A DNA stretch of 34,611 nucleotides from Microbacterium mangrovi (GTDB lineage: Bacteria > Actinomycetota > Actinomycetes > Actinomycetales > Microbacteriaceae), in NCBI RefSeq assembly GCF_000802305.1, contig NZ_JTDK01000019.1, positions 1-34,611 on the forward strand, in the 5' to 3' direction. Below the pieces are notes generated by a model. It was not told the DNA's origin and searched no databases. It saw nothing but the letters and a program-made list of their open reading frames with translations. Position numbers and translations under genes: made by a program. Below are positions 8,404 to 16,423 of this stretch, piece by piece. Each line of letters begins with the position of its first letter. Within the stretch, counting starts at the first letter, position 1.

Positions 8404-9357
8404 ATGACCGCCAGCATCCTCGGCCCGGGCGCCCCGGCGCTCGCCTTCGACGTGGGCGGCACCGACATGAAGGCCGCCCTCGTCGACGCGGAAGGCACCG
8501 TGCTCGGCACCCGCCGCCTGCCGACGCCGCGCGACGGCGAGCGCACTGCCGACCGCGTGGTCGAGGCCGTCGCGCGCCTGGCCGAGGAGTTCGCGGCCGA
8601 GTACCCGTCGGTGGCGCCGGCCGCCGCCGGACTCCTCGTGCCCGGGCATGTGGATGCCGCCGCCGGCGTCGGCGTGCTCTCCGAGAACCTCGGCTGGCGG
8701 GAGTATCCGTTCCGGGAGCGGGCGACCGCGGCCCTCGGGATGCCGGTCGGCTTCGACCACGACGTGCGCGCCGCCGGCGAGGCCGAGTACCTCCTCGGGG
8801 CGGCATCCCGCTACCGCGACGTGCTCGTCGTCACGATCGGCACGGGCATCGCGGCGGCGGTCTTCATCGACGGCCGCATCCACGCCGGCGACGGGCGCGT
8901 GGGCGAGATCGGGCACGCCCCGGTCGCCGACGGCCCCGCCTGCGCGTGCGGCGGACGCGGATGCCTGGAGGCGGTGGCATCCGCCGCGGCGATCGCCCGC
9001 CGCTACGCCGCCGGGACCGGCCAGCCGGTGCGCGGGGCGCGCGAGGTGCTCGCCCGCGCGCAGACTGGAGACGGCGTCGCCCTCGCGGTGTGGGAGAGCG
9101 CGCTGGATGCCCTCGCCCTGTCGTTCGCCCACGTGGTCGCGCTCCTCTCCCCCGAGGCGCTCGTCATCGGCGGCGGGCTGTCCGAGGCCGGCGAGGAACT
9201 GCTCGAACCGCTGCGGCGGCGGCTCGACGCCCGACTCACGTTCCACCGGCGTCCGGTCCTGGTCAAGGCCCGGATCGGGGAGGATGCCGGTATCATCGGT
9301 GCCGCGCTCAAGGCGCGTGCCGTCGCCCCGATTCGAGAACAGGCTGGAACGCGATGA
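8404..9357 (+). CDS. ROK-family sugar kinase (probable N-acetylhexosamine kinase)
   Basis: A 317-residue ROK kinase. The ATP-binding motif DVGGTDMK is at residues 16-23, the presumed catalytic Asp is D120 in FDHDVRAAGE, and the ROK zinc signature GEIGH...CACGGRGCLE spans about 168-189 with H171, C180, C182 and C187. There is no helix-turn-helix, so it is an enzyme rather than a repressor. In an operon with a deacetylase and opposite an AgaS/PfkB pair, the likely job is to phosphorylate free GalNAc (or GlcNAc) at O6 after the GH123-type enzyme releases it. An AGGAGGA ribosome-binding site precedes the ATG. The stop overlaps the start of the regulator gene by ATGA. Sugar specificity is inferred from context only. 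Confidence 0.9.
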   Translation: MTASILGPGAPALAFDVGGTDMKAALVDAEGTVLGTRRLPTPRDGERTADRVVEAVARLAEEFAAEYPSVAPAAAGLLVPGHVDAAAGVGVLSENLGWREYPFRERATAALGMPVGFDHDVRAAGEAEYLLGAASRYRDVLVVTIGTGIAAAVFIDGRIHAGDGRVGEIGHAPVADGPACACGGRGCLEAVASAAAIARRYAAGTGQPVRGAREVLARAQTGDGVALAVWESALDALALSFAHVVALLSPEALVIGGGLSEAGEELLEPLRRRLDARLTFHRRPVLVKARIGEDAGIIGAALKARAVAPIREQAGTR

Positions 9358-10145
9358 ACCGGACCGACCGGCTGCGCGCCATCCTCGACCTCCTCGCCGA
9401 GACGGGCCGCGTCGAGGTGGAGGAGATCGTCGAACGCCTCGACGTCTCGTCCGCGACGGCCCGGCGCGACCTGGACGCGCTCGCCTCGCAGCAGCTGCTC
9501 ACCCGCACCCGCGGCGGGGCCACCGGGCAGTCGGTCGCCTACGACCTGCCGCTGCGGTACAAGCGCGAGCAGCAGGCGCCGCAGAAGCTGGCGATCGCCC
9601 AGGCTGCCAGCGAGCTCGTGCCGATGGGGGCCGTCGTCGGCCTCTCCGGCGGCACCACCAGCACCGCCGTCGCCGACGCCCTCGGCACCCGCGCCGACAT
9701 CGCCGAGCCGTCGCCGCACCACAGCCTCACCGTCGTCACCAACGCGATCAACATCGCCGCGCAGCTGATCATGCGACCGCAGATCCGCATCGTCGTGACC
9801 GGCGGCGTGGTGCAGTCCCGCTCGTACGAGCTGGTCGGCCCGTACAGCGACGTGGTGCTGGAGAAGATCACGATGGACTACGCGTTCGTCGGGGTCGCCG
9901 GCATCGACCCCGTGGTCGGCCCGACCGTGCGCGACGAGCGGGAGGCCGCGGTGAACGGCCTGATGGCGCGTCGTGCCGAACATGCCGTGGTCGTGGCCGA
10001 TTCCAGCAAGATCGGTCGCCGTGCGTTCGCGACCCTCGGCGACGAGGGCCTGTTCGACACGCTCATCACCGACGATGGCATCACGCCCGACCAGCATCGC
10101 GCGTTCGAGGATGCCGGTCTGCGCGTCATCGTCGCGAGGATCTGA
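9354..10145 (+). CDS. DeoR-family transcriptional regulator (AgaR-like)
   Basis: A 263-residue regulator with an N-terminal DeoR winged helix (about residues 4-55; RLRAILDLLAETGRVEVEEI followed by LDVSSATARRDLDAL as the recognition helix) and a C-terminal DeoRC effector domain that binds phosphorylated sugars (LSGGTTSTAVADALG, VTNAINIAAQL and the conserved ADSSKIGRRAF). These regulators usually repress sugar operons until a sugar phosphate binds. Its start overlaps the kinase stop by 4 bases and the deacetylase follows after 1 base. It probably controls the divergent island through the operator-like repeats at 8223-8303. The inducer is likely an intermediate such as a tagatose or galactosamine phosphate, which is inference. 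Confidence 0.92.
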   Translation: MNRTDRLRAILDLLAETGRVEVEEIVERLDVSSATARRDLDALASQQLLTRTRGGATGQSVAYDLPLRYKREQQAPQKLAIAQAASELVPMGAVVGLSGGTTSTAVADALGTRADIAEPSPHHSLTVVTNAINIAAQLIMRPQIRIVVTGGVVQSRSYELVGPYSDVVLEKITMDYAFVGVAGIDPVVGPTVRDEREAAVNGLMARRAEHAVVVADSSKIGRRAFATLGDEGLFDTLITDDGITPDQHRAFEDAGLRVIVARI

Positions 10146-10146
10146 C

Positions 10147-11310
10147 GTGCGTCGCGGCATCCCCGCGCTCGTCGTGCACTCCGCGACGAAGGTCGACGCC
10201 GACGGCGCGATCGAGGATTTCTGGCTGGCTGCCGCAGATGGCGTGATCCTCGGGACGGGACGCGGCTCCGAGTGGCGGCAGCACGCCGGCGAGGCCTCGA
10301 CAGTGGATGCCGGCGGGCGGCGCCTCGTCCCCGGATTCATCGACCTGCACGGTCACGGCGGGGGCGGGTTCGCATTCGAGCAGGGGCGCGCGGCGATCGA
10401 GACCGCGCTGCGCCTGCATCGACGGCACGGCACCACCCGGTCGGTGCTCAGCCTCGTCACGAACCCGATCGACGAGCTGTGCGCCGGGCTCGACCTGATC
10501 GCGGGGGTCGCGGCATCCGACCCGCTCGTGCTCGGCTCCCACCTGGAGGGTCCGTTCCTCGCGGCCGGGCACCGCGGTGCGCACAATCCCGCCTTCCTGC
10601 GACCGCCGGACGATCCGGCGATCATCACCGATCTGCTGGCCGCCGCCCGCGGCACGCTTCGGCAGATCACGCTCGCACCCGAACTGCCCGGCGCGCTGGA
10701 CGCGATCGAGACGTTCCGCGAGGCGGGTGTCGTCGTCGCGGTCGGACACACCGACGCGACGATGGCCGAGACGCAGGCCGCCTTCGACCGCGGCGCGACC
10801 CTGCTGACGCATGCGTTCAACGGGATGCCCGGCATCGGCCACCGGGCGCCGGGTCCGGTGCTGGCGGCGCTCGACGACGAGCGCGTGACGCTCGAGCTCA
10901 TCGTCGACGGCTTCCACGTGCATCCCGACGTGGTGCGGATGGCGATGGCCCTCGCCCCACACCGGGTCGCCCTCATCACCGACGCGATGGCCGCCGCGGG
11001 CGCCGGCGACGGCACCTACGACCTCGGCTCACTCACCGTGACGGTGACGGACGGACAGGCCTGGCTGGCCGACGGGTCGAGCATCGCCGGATCCACCCTG
11101 ACCCACGACCGCGCCCTGCGCGTGGCGGTCGAGGACGCCCGGGTCGACGAGGTCGCCGCCGTCGAGGCGCTCACGCTGACCCCCGCGCGCGTCCTCGGCC
11201 AGGATGACGAGTTCGGCCGACTCGCCCCCGGCTTCGCCGCCGACCTGGTGCTCCTGGACGACGCGCTCGGCGTCGAGCGGGTGTGGGCCGCGGGCGTCGA
11301 GCTGGTCTGA
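10147..11310 (+). CDS. nagA: N-acetylgalactosamine/glucosamine-6-phosphate deacetylase
   Basis: A 387-residue amidohydrolase, close to E. coli NagA (382). Visible metal and catalytic motifs are GFIDLHGHGGGG (H68, H70), HLEGPF (E134), GHTDAT (H201), THAFNGM (H222) and ITDAM (catalytic D279). The enzyme removes acetate from GlcNAc-6-P or GalNAc-6-P. Beside an AgaS-type isomerase it most likely plays the AgaA role on GalNAc-6-P, although NagA and AgaA cannot be separated by motif. It starts at GTG, one base after the regulator stop, with GAGGA at 10136-10140 six bases upstream. It ends the rightward transcript, which runs into the hairpin repeats at 11352-11569. Confidence 0.92.
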   Translation: MRRGIPALVVHSATKVDADGAIEDFWLAAADGVILGTGRGSEWRQHAGEASTVDAGGRRLVPGFIDLHGHGGGGFAFEQGRAAIETALRLHRRHGTTRSVLSLVTNPIDELCAGLDLIAGVAASDPLVLGSHLEGPFLAAGHRGAHNPAFLRPPDDPAIITDLLAAARGTLRQITLAPELPGALDAIETFREAGVVVAVGHTDATMAETQAAFDRGATLLTHAFNGMPGIGHRAPGPVLAALDDERVTLELIVDGFHVHPDVVRMAMALAPHRVALITDAMAAAGAGDGTYDLGSLTVTVTDGQAWLADGSSIAGSTLTHDRALRVAVEDARVDEVAAVEALTLTPARVLGQDDEFGRLAPGFAADLVLLDDALGVERVWAAGVELV

Positions 11311-11351
11311 GGCGTCGTGGTGCCCGGCGACCCCCGTCCCTCGTCGCGGGC

Positions 11352-11569
11352 GGAGGAGATGCGACGAGCGGAGGATGCTTCGGGCCCCGGCCATCCTCCG
11401 TTCGCGTCATCCCCTCCCCTCGCGCCATCCCCTCCCTCGCGACGTCGCGGCGTCACGGCCGGAGGAGATGCGACGAGCGGAGGATGCTTCAGGCCCCGGC
11501 CATCCTCCGTTCGCGTCATCCCCTCCCCTCGCGTCATTCCCTCCCTCGCGCGGTCGCGGCGTCGCGGGC
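11352..11569. repeat. Two 109-bp tandem repeats with internal hairpins
   Basis: Copy one is 11352-11460 and copy two 11461-11569, differing at only a handful of positions; a third partial start (GGAGG) follows at 11570. Each copy contains perfect 9-bp arms, CGGAGGATG and CATCCTCCG, around a 14-base GC-rich loop (11369-11400 and 11478-11509). The block fills the gap between convergent genes and could act as a bidirectional terminator, though no T-tract follows. No gene is seen here: open frames through it consist of low-complexity Arg/Pro/Ser. Confidence 0.85.
11369..11400. terminator. Hairpin in repeat copy one (possible bidirectional terminator)
   Basis: The arms CGGAGGATG (11369-11377) and CATCCTCCG (11392-11400) pair perfectly over 9 bp, and the loop itself contains GGGCCCC. 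The hairpin lies 58 bases after the deacetylase stop. It lacks a T-tract, so termination is inference; the identical structure recurs at 11478-11509. Confidence 0.4.
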
Positions 11570-11579
11570 GGAGGCGCGA

Positions 11580-12050
11580 TCAGGTGACGCGGTAGGCGAC
11601 GAAGCGCACCGCGTTCGCCTCGCGGATGTACGACGCGATGTACACCGACCGCTCGAACTCGGGGCGGGTGGCGGATTCGAGGGTGATCGTGGCCCGGAAG
11701 TAGTACTCGGACGGATCCACGGCCTCGCCGCGCAGCAGGGCTTCGAGCACCTCCGGGTCGCCGCTGCGCACACCGACCGCGTGCAGATACAGCAGCTCGC
11801 CGTCGCTGCTGCGCGCGCTGTAGCGGCCGTCGACCTCGACCGAGCCGTCGGCGCGCACCACTTGCCAGTCGGCACCGCCGGGCAGGATCTCGCCGTCGAA
11901 AGCGCCCGTGATGTGGCCGCCGATGATCGGCACGACGCGCCGGTGGCCGACGCGGGTCATCCCGTGGTCCTCCAGCGCCCCGAGCTCGACGACCACCTCG
12001 AACGCAGGCTCCAGGCCGGGCACCGGGATCTGCGGATGCTGCGCGCTCAT
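11580..12050 (-). CDS. DUF3237 domain-containing protein
   Basis: A 156-residue cytoplasmic protein matching the small DUF3237 fold across its length, with VVPIIGGHITGAFDGEILPG near residues 38-58 and the central DGRYSARSSDGELLYLHAVG block. No enzymatic function is established for this family to my knowledge. Its start lies 4 bases after the end of the transglutaminase-like gene, so it is the last member of the ATP-grasp/alpha-E/transglutaminase operon. The conserved polar residues in the barrel interior may hint at ligand binding or catalysis. It ends just beside the 109-bp tandem repeats. Confidence 0.82.
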   Translation of the reverse strand: MSAQHPQIPVPGLEPAFEVVVELGALEDHGMTRVGHRRVVPIIGGHITGAFDGEILPGGADWQVVRADGSVEVDGRYSARSSDGELLYLHAVGVRSGDPEVLEALLRGEAVDPSEYYFRATITLESATRPEFERSVYIASYIREANAVRFVAYRVT

Positions 12051-12054
12051 CCGA

Positions 12055-12900
12055 TCACGCCTCGCGCGTGATCGTGACCTCGACGTTCAGGTGCGACTTG
12101 TGCGACCCGCTGTACACGCCGCGCAGCGGCGGCACGTCGTTGTAGTCGCGGCCGCGTCCCACGAGCACGTGGCGGTCGTCGATCTCGCTGTTGTTGGTCG
12201 GATCGAACCCCTGCCACTGGCCGGTGTACCACTCCACCCACGCGTGGGACTCCCCGGTGACCGGCACGTCGATCTGGGCGTCGGGGCTCGGGTGCAGGTA
12301 TCCGGACACGTAGCGGGCCGGGATGCCGACCGCGCGCAGGGCCCCGACCGCGATGTGCGCCATGTCCTGGCAGACGCCCTTGCGGGCATCCCACGCCTCC
12401 GCAGCCGTGGTGTGCACGGCTGTGACGCCCGGCACGTACTCGACGGCATCCCCCACCGCGATGCAGATGTCCCTCGCCGCCTGCCACGGGTCTTCGCGAC
12501 GCCCGGCGATGGCCTGCGCGATCTCGGCGACCTCGGCCGCCGGCCGGGTGCGGTCGGTCTGCGTCAGGTGCTCGACCGTCGACACCTGACGGCGGGCTTC
12601 GGCGGCCAGGCGCTCCCACGTGATGCCGGTCGACTCGATCGGGCGGGGGCGCACCTCGACGAGCGAACGGGCCACGACCCGAAGCTCCGAGTGGGGCGAC
12701 AGCACGTCGAACGAACTCACCCGGGTGCCGAAGTAGTCGATGAACGAGTGCACGGTCGCGGCCGGCTCGATGTCGAGCGAAGAGGTCAGCACGAACTGGC
12801 TGTCGGTGGTGCCTGGCAGCATCCGCGCCTCGTTGTACGACGCCGCGACGTCGCCGAGGTAGCTGAACCCGGTGGTGTGCTCGATCCGCAGTCTTTTCAT
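12055..12900 (-). CDS. Transglutaminase-like cysteine protease of the ATP-grasp/alpha-E cluster
   Basis: A 281-residue protein with the bacterial transglutaminase N-terminal beta domain (about 1-85) and a transglutaminase-like core. The Cys-His-Asp triad is visible at C177 (RKGVCQDMAH), H219 (ESHAWVEWY) and D233 (GFDPTNN). In this family the fold usually works as a peptidase or amidase rather than a cross-linker. The start overlaps the alpha-E stop by 4 bases (ATGA). There is no signal peptide, so it should act inside the cell on whatever the upstream ATP-grasp enzyme makes. The grouping of these three families is conserved in many bacteria and has been proposed to make and remove peptide tags; the substrate is unknown. 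Confidence 0.92.
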   Translation of the reverse strand: MKRLRIEHTTGFSYLGDVAASYNEARMLPGTTDSQFVLTSSLDIEPAATVHSFIDYFGTRVSSFDVLSPHSELRVVARSLVEVRPRPIESTGITWERLAAEARRQVSTVEHLTQTDRTRPAAEVAEIAQAIAGRREDPWQAARDICIAVGDAVEYVPGVTAVHTTAAEAWDARKGVCQDMAHIAVGALRAVGIPARYVSGYLHPSPDAQIDVPVTGESHAWVEWYTGQWQGFDPTNNSEIDDRHVLVGRGRDYNDVPPLRGVYSGSHKSHLNVEVTITREA

Positions 12901-13820
12901 GACAGCTCTCCGATCCAGGACGGCTCCGACTGGGTGGGGAAGAACCGCTGCCGGATCGCCTCGGACGCCTCGCGGGTGACCAGCTGCACGCTCTCCATGT
13001 GCGCGGGCAGCTCGTGGAGGATCTCGCCGATCGGCCGGTACTCCAGCTCGTTGCGGATGCGTCCGAGCGCGCGCAGCACCTGGTTGGAGTGGCCGACGCG
13101 GTCGATCCGCGGGTCGATCGCGCTCATGCACTGCTCCGCCTGCCAGATGGAGTAGATGATCGAGCGCGGGAACAGGCGGTCCAGCAGGAGGAACTCAGCC
13201 GCGTTCGCGGCGATCGGCATCCCGCGGTAGGTGCGAACGTAGGCCTCGTAGGCGCCGCACGAGCGCAGGATGGTCGTCCAGGAGGGTCCGGATGCCTCGG
13301 TGAGCGTACGGGTGGCGAGCAGCCGCGCGGTCATGTCGGCGCGCTCGATCGACCGCCCGAGGGTGAAGAACTGCCACGCCTCGTCGCGACTCGTCGACGT
13401 GTCGACGATGCCGACGGCGAGCGCCGCACGTTCGCGCACCCAGGCGAAGAAGCCGTGCGCCTTCTCGGATTGGAGCCGGCGCGGCATCCGGGCGCTGGTC
13501 GTGTTCAGGCACTCCCAGAGCTCCGTGGAGACGATCTCGCGCGCCCGGCGGGCGTTCTCGCGGGCGGCGCTCAGCGACGATGCGATCGAGGACGCGTTGG
13601 CGCGGTCGACGCCCAGGCGGGCGAGCACGTCGGCGCGCTGCACCGGGCCCTCGGCGGGCGAGCCCATGACCGCGAGCAGCGACCGGCACGCCGTGTCCTC
13701 GTCGATCCACGGGTCTTCCAGCAGCAGCTGCAGGTGCACGTCGAGGATGCGCGCCGTCCCGTCGGAGCGCTCGATGTAGCGCCCGATCCAGAACAGCGAC
13801 TCGGCGATCCGGCTCAGCAT
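12897..13820 (-). CDS. Alpha-E domain-containing protein (DUF403)
   Basis: A 307-residue, mostly alpha-helical protein. It starts with the characteristic MLSRIAESLFWIGRYIERSD and contains the typical GRSIERADMTARLL repeat of that motif and the YRPIGEILHELPAHM tail. No catalytic function is established. It is almost always found beside a circularly permuted ATP-grasp protein and a transglutaminase-like protease, and is thought to act with the ATP-grasp. Its ATG lies 6 bases after a GGGAGG ribosome-binding site embedded in the end of the ATP-grasp gene and overlaps that gene by 7 bases; the downstream gene overlaps it by 4. Expression of the three should be tightly coupled. Confidence 0.92.
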   Translation of the reverse strand: MLSRIAESLFWIGRYIERSDGTARILDVHLQLLLEDPWIDEDTACRSLLAVMGSPAEGPVQRADVLARLGVDRANASSIASSLSAARENARRAREIVSTELWECLNTTSARMPRRLQSEKAHGFFAWVRERAALAVGIVDTSTSRDEAWQFFTLGRSIERADMTARLLATRTLTEASGPSWTTILRSCGAYEAYVRTYRGMPIAANAAEFLLLDRLFPRSIIYSIWQAEQCMSAIDPRIDRVGHSNQVLRALGRIRNELEYRPIGEILHELPAHMESVQLVTREASEAIRQRFFPTQSEPSWIGELS

Positions 13821-15478
13821 GCGGCACCTCCCTGCTGCTGCTGTTCCTCCTGCGCGTGACGCACGGGGGCGGGGCTCGGGGCGTCCTGCGGGGAGAGATC
13901 GGGTGGCGGCGCCTCGGTGTCGTAGACGATCGGGAGCGCCTGCGTCGCGGCGGATGCCTGGTCGGCCACGAGCCCGGCCAGGCCGTAGCCCTGCGCGTAC
14001 TCGACGTGCGCCGGGGCGGCGCCGCCGACCACCCAGGTGTCTTTGGAGCCGCCGCCCTGGCTGGAGTTGACCACGAGCTGCCCCTCGGGCAGCGCGACGC
14101 GGGTGAGGCCGCCCGGCAGCACCCAGATGTCTTCGCCGTCGTTCACGGCGAACGGGCGAAGGTCGGCGTGGCGGGGACGCATGCCGTCCTCGACCAGGGT
14201 GGGGATCGTGGAGAGCATCACGACCGGCTGCGCGATCCAGCCGCGCGGGTCGGACTGCAGCCGGGTGCGCATCGCGTCGAGCTCGGCGCGGGAGGCATCC
14301 GGACCCACCATCAGGCCCTTGCCGCCGGAGCCGTCCACCGGCTTCACGACCAGTTCGTCGAGGCGGTCGAGCACCTCCTCCAGCGCCTGGGGGTCTTCCA
14401 GGCGCCAGGTGTCGACGATCGGCAGGATGGGCTCCTCGGACAGGTAATAGCGGATCAGATCCGGCGTGTACGTGTAGAGCAGCTTGTCGTCGGCGACGCC
14501 GTTGCCGACCGCGTTCGCGATGGTCACGTTGCCCAGGCGCGCGGCGAGCATGAGACCGGGGGCGCCCAGCATCGAATTGGCGCGGAACTGCAGCGGGTCG
14601 AGGTAGTCGTCGTCGACGCGGCGGTAGATGACGTCGACGCGCTTGGGTCCGCGGGTGGTGCGCATGTACACGCGGCCGCCCTGGCAGACGAGGTCGCGGC
14701 CCTCGACGAGCTCCACGCCCATGAGCCGCGCGAGCAGCGTGTGCTCGTAGTACGCGGAGTTGTACACGCCCGGCGTGAGCACGACGATCTCCGGGTCGTC
14801 CACTCCCGCCGGAGCGGCCGCGCGCAGTGCAGCGAGGAGACGGTTGGGGTAGTCGCCGACCGGACGCACCTGCATCGACACGAAGAGCTCGGGGAGGGTC
14901 TGCGCCATCACCCGGCGGTTGGAGATGACGTAGCTGACCCCCGAGGGCACGCGCACGTTGTCTTCGAGCACCCGCATCTGCCCGTGTTCGTCGCGGATGA
15001 GGTCGATGCCGGAGACGTGGATGCGCACGCCGTTCGCCGAATGGATGCCCGCCGCCTGGCGGTAGAAGTACTGACTCGAGGCGATGAGCTGGGACGGCAC
15101 CACCCCGTCGCGGATGCAGTTCTGCCGCCCGTAGGTGTCGTCCAGGAACGCCTCGAGCGCCTTGACGCGCTGCTTGACCCCGGCCTCGACGTGCGACCAT
15201 TCGTCGTACTGGATGATGCGGGGCACCGCATCCAGCGGGAAGGGCCGCTCCTCGCCGGCGAAGTCGAACGTCACGCCCTGCGCCAGATACGAGCTCGCGA
15301 GCGACTCGGTGCGCCCGCGCAGCTCCTCCTGCGTCATCAGCGCGAGGGCCTGGTGGAGCTCGTCGTACGCGTCGCGAGATGCCCCGTCGCCGGCGAACAT
15401 CTCGTCGAACGCGGGCATCCCCTGAGGGGTTTTGCGCACCGTGCCGTGCGCGCCGTAGCCGTCGAAGAGGTCACCCAT
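13814..15478 (-). CDS. Circularly permuted type 2 ATP-grasp protein
   Basis: A 554-residue protein of the DUF404/DUF407 type. Visible blocks include GVTFDFAGEERPFPLDAVPRI, the RVLEDNVRVPSGVSYV motif, VGNGVADDKLLYTY and the nucleotide-binding VVKPVDGSGGKGLMVG; the order of the blocks fits the circularly permuted ATP-grasp. Such enzymes are predicted to ligate an amino acid or peptide to a carboxylate with ATP. The C-terminal 65 or so residues are low complexity, rich in Pro/Ala/Gln, and end QQQQGGAAC. The start shows no ribosome-binding site but has a TAGGCT box 6 bases upstream, so the mRNA may be leaderless. It leads the operon with alpha-E, transglutaminase and DUF3237 genes. Confidence 0.92.
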   Translation of the reverse strand: MGDLFDGYGAHGTVRKTPQGMPAFDEMFAGDGASRDAYDELHQALALMTQEELRGRTESLASSYLAQGVTFDFAGEERPFPLDAVPRIIQYDEWSHVEAGVKQRVKALEAFLDDTYGRQNCIRDGVVPSQLIASSQYFYRQAAGIHSANGVRIHVSGIDLIRDEHGQMRVLEDNVRVPSGVSYVISNRRVMAQTLPELFVSMQVRPVGDYPNRLLAALRAAAPAGVDDPEIVVLTPGVYNSAYYEHTLLARLMGVELVEGRDLVCQGGRVYMRTTRGPKRVDVIYRRVDDDYLDPLQFRANSMLGAPGLMLAARLGNVTIANAVGNGVADDKLLYTYTPDLIRYYLSEEPILPIVDTWRLEDPQALEEVLDRLDELVVKPVDGSGGKGLMVGPDASRAELDAMRTRLQSDPRGWIAQPVVMLSTIPTLVEDGMRPRHADLRPFAVNDGEDIWVLPGGLTRVALPEGQLVVNSSQGGGSKDTWVVGGAAPAHVEYAQGYGLAGLVADQASAATQALPIVYDTEAPPPDLSPQDAPSPAPVRHAQEEQQQQGGAAC

Positions 15479-15484
15479 GCATCG

Positions 15485-15490
15485 AGCCTA
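15485..15490 (-). promoter_or_regulatory. -10 box of a predicted leaderless promoter (ATP-grasp operon)
   Basis: On the minus strand TAGGCT is followed by exactly 6 bases and then the ATG at 15478, with no Shine-Dalgarno between. This TANNNT-6-ATG layout places the transcription start at the start codon. No convincing -35 box was seen. Confidence 0.5.
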
Positions 15491-15532
15491 ATGCGGCCGA
15501 TGTTGACGGCATGTTTCGGGGTGTGCCGGGCC

Positions 15533-16423
15533 TCAGCGCGGCCGGAAGGTGGTGAGCCAGTCGGACCCCAGCGCCGGCGGGACGGTGTCCACCGCGGTTC
15601 CGATATCGAAGAACCGAAGTGGAACCTGCGGACCCGTCAGCTCGGCACGAGACGCCGGCACCAGAAGGAACTGGTTCAGCGCCATCATCACGAGGAGGGG
15701 ATCGAGGTCCAGATGGAACAGTTCGACGTCGATCGTCCTCCGCCTGATCGCGAAGGGATGCCGCCAATGCACCGCGTACGACTGCGCGTCCGGCTTCACC
15801 GTGATCCGCGCCACCATCATCCACGCCGTCCCCTGTTTCCAGCGGAGGGTGCCGATGTCGTCCCACGCGACCTCCGCGTCTTGCCGAAACCCCACAGCGC
15901 GGATCCCCGTCGGCGTCAGGACCACACGTCGACGGTGCCGCACAGACAAACTCTGGTCCACGACGACGACCACAAGAATCAGAGCGACCGCGCCCCAAAA
16001 GACCCGCCACCCACCGGTCGCAGCGACCGCCACCGTGATCGACATGACCGTCATCGCGATCGCGGCGATGAAGGTGTCGACCGGAAGCCTCTGGCTACCC
16101 GGCAGCACGACGGCGCCCGGCACCTGCTGACTGGCTTCGTACACGCTGTCCAGGCTGCGGCGCGGCCGGTACAGCACCAAGATGAAGACGTTGGCTGTCA
16201 TCGCCCACCACAGGGCAGCGACGGCGAAGAGCACGACGGTCCAGCGTGGTTCCCACGGGGGGACCTCGATCAGAGCATCGACGGCGCCCGCGCTGAGGAA
16301 CGTTGCAAGGATGACGTTGACCACGATCGCAAACCACCAGACCACGCGAGGGAAGGCCACTTCCAACAAGACGGCCGGCATCGGTCGCGGGGCGGGGCTG
16401 GCACGGTCAGCCAAAAATCGCAT
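15533..16423 (-). CDS. Four-helix membrane protein with a PH-like C-terminal domain (candidate immunity protein)
   Basis: A 296-residue protein of unknown function. Four hydrophobic segments are visible in the first half (starting near VVWWFAIVVNVILATF, WTVVLFAVAALWWAM, FIAAIAMTVMSITVAVA and FWGAVALILVVVVV). The second half is soluble and contains LTPTGIRAVGF...VAWDDIGTLRW, reminiscent of bacterial PH-like domains. It starts 17 bases inside the WXG100-headed gene, so the two are translated together. That order, secreted toxin-like gene then polytopic membrane protein, is the usual toxin-immunity layout; the immunity role is inference. Local GC is lower by eye (about 60-67% in sampled lines) than in the flanking operons. 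The start was placed at the ATG nearest the overlap; an internal Met at codon 15 is an alternative. Confidence 0.75.
   Translation of the reverse strand: MRFLADRASPAPRPMPAVLLEVAFPRVVWWFAIVVNVILATFLSAGAVDALIEVPPWEPRWTVVLFAVAALWWAMTANVFILVLYRPRRSLDSVYEASQQVPGAVVLPGSQRLPVDTFIAAIAMTVMSITVAVAATGGWRVFWGAVALILVVVVVDQSLSVRHRRRVVLTPTGIRAVGFRQDAEVAWDDIGTLRWKQGTAWMMVARITVKPDAQSYAVHWRHPFAIRRRTIDVELFHLDLDPLLVMMALNQFLLVPASRAELTGPQVPLRFFDIGTAVDTVPPALGSDWLTTFRPR

Noticed and set aside
8404..9357. Reading the ROK protein at 8404 as a transcriptional repressor
   Set aside because: It has no N-terminal helix-turn-helix and keeps the zinc-binding CxCGxxGC motif and ATP loop of kinases.
11352..11569. CRISPR array
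   Set aside because: Two adjacent 109-bp copies without spacers; no cas genes in the window.
11311..11580. Small genes in the tandem-repeat gap
   Set aside because: Open frames here translate to repeated Arg/Pro/Ser stretches that simply reflect the DNA repeat; no ribosome-binding site or family match.
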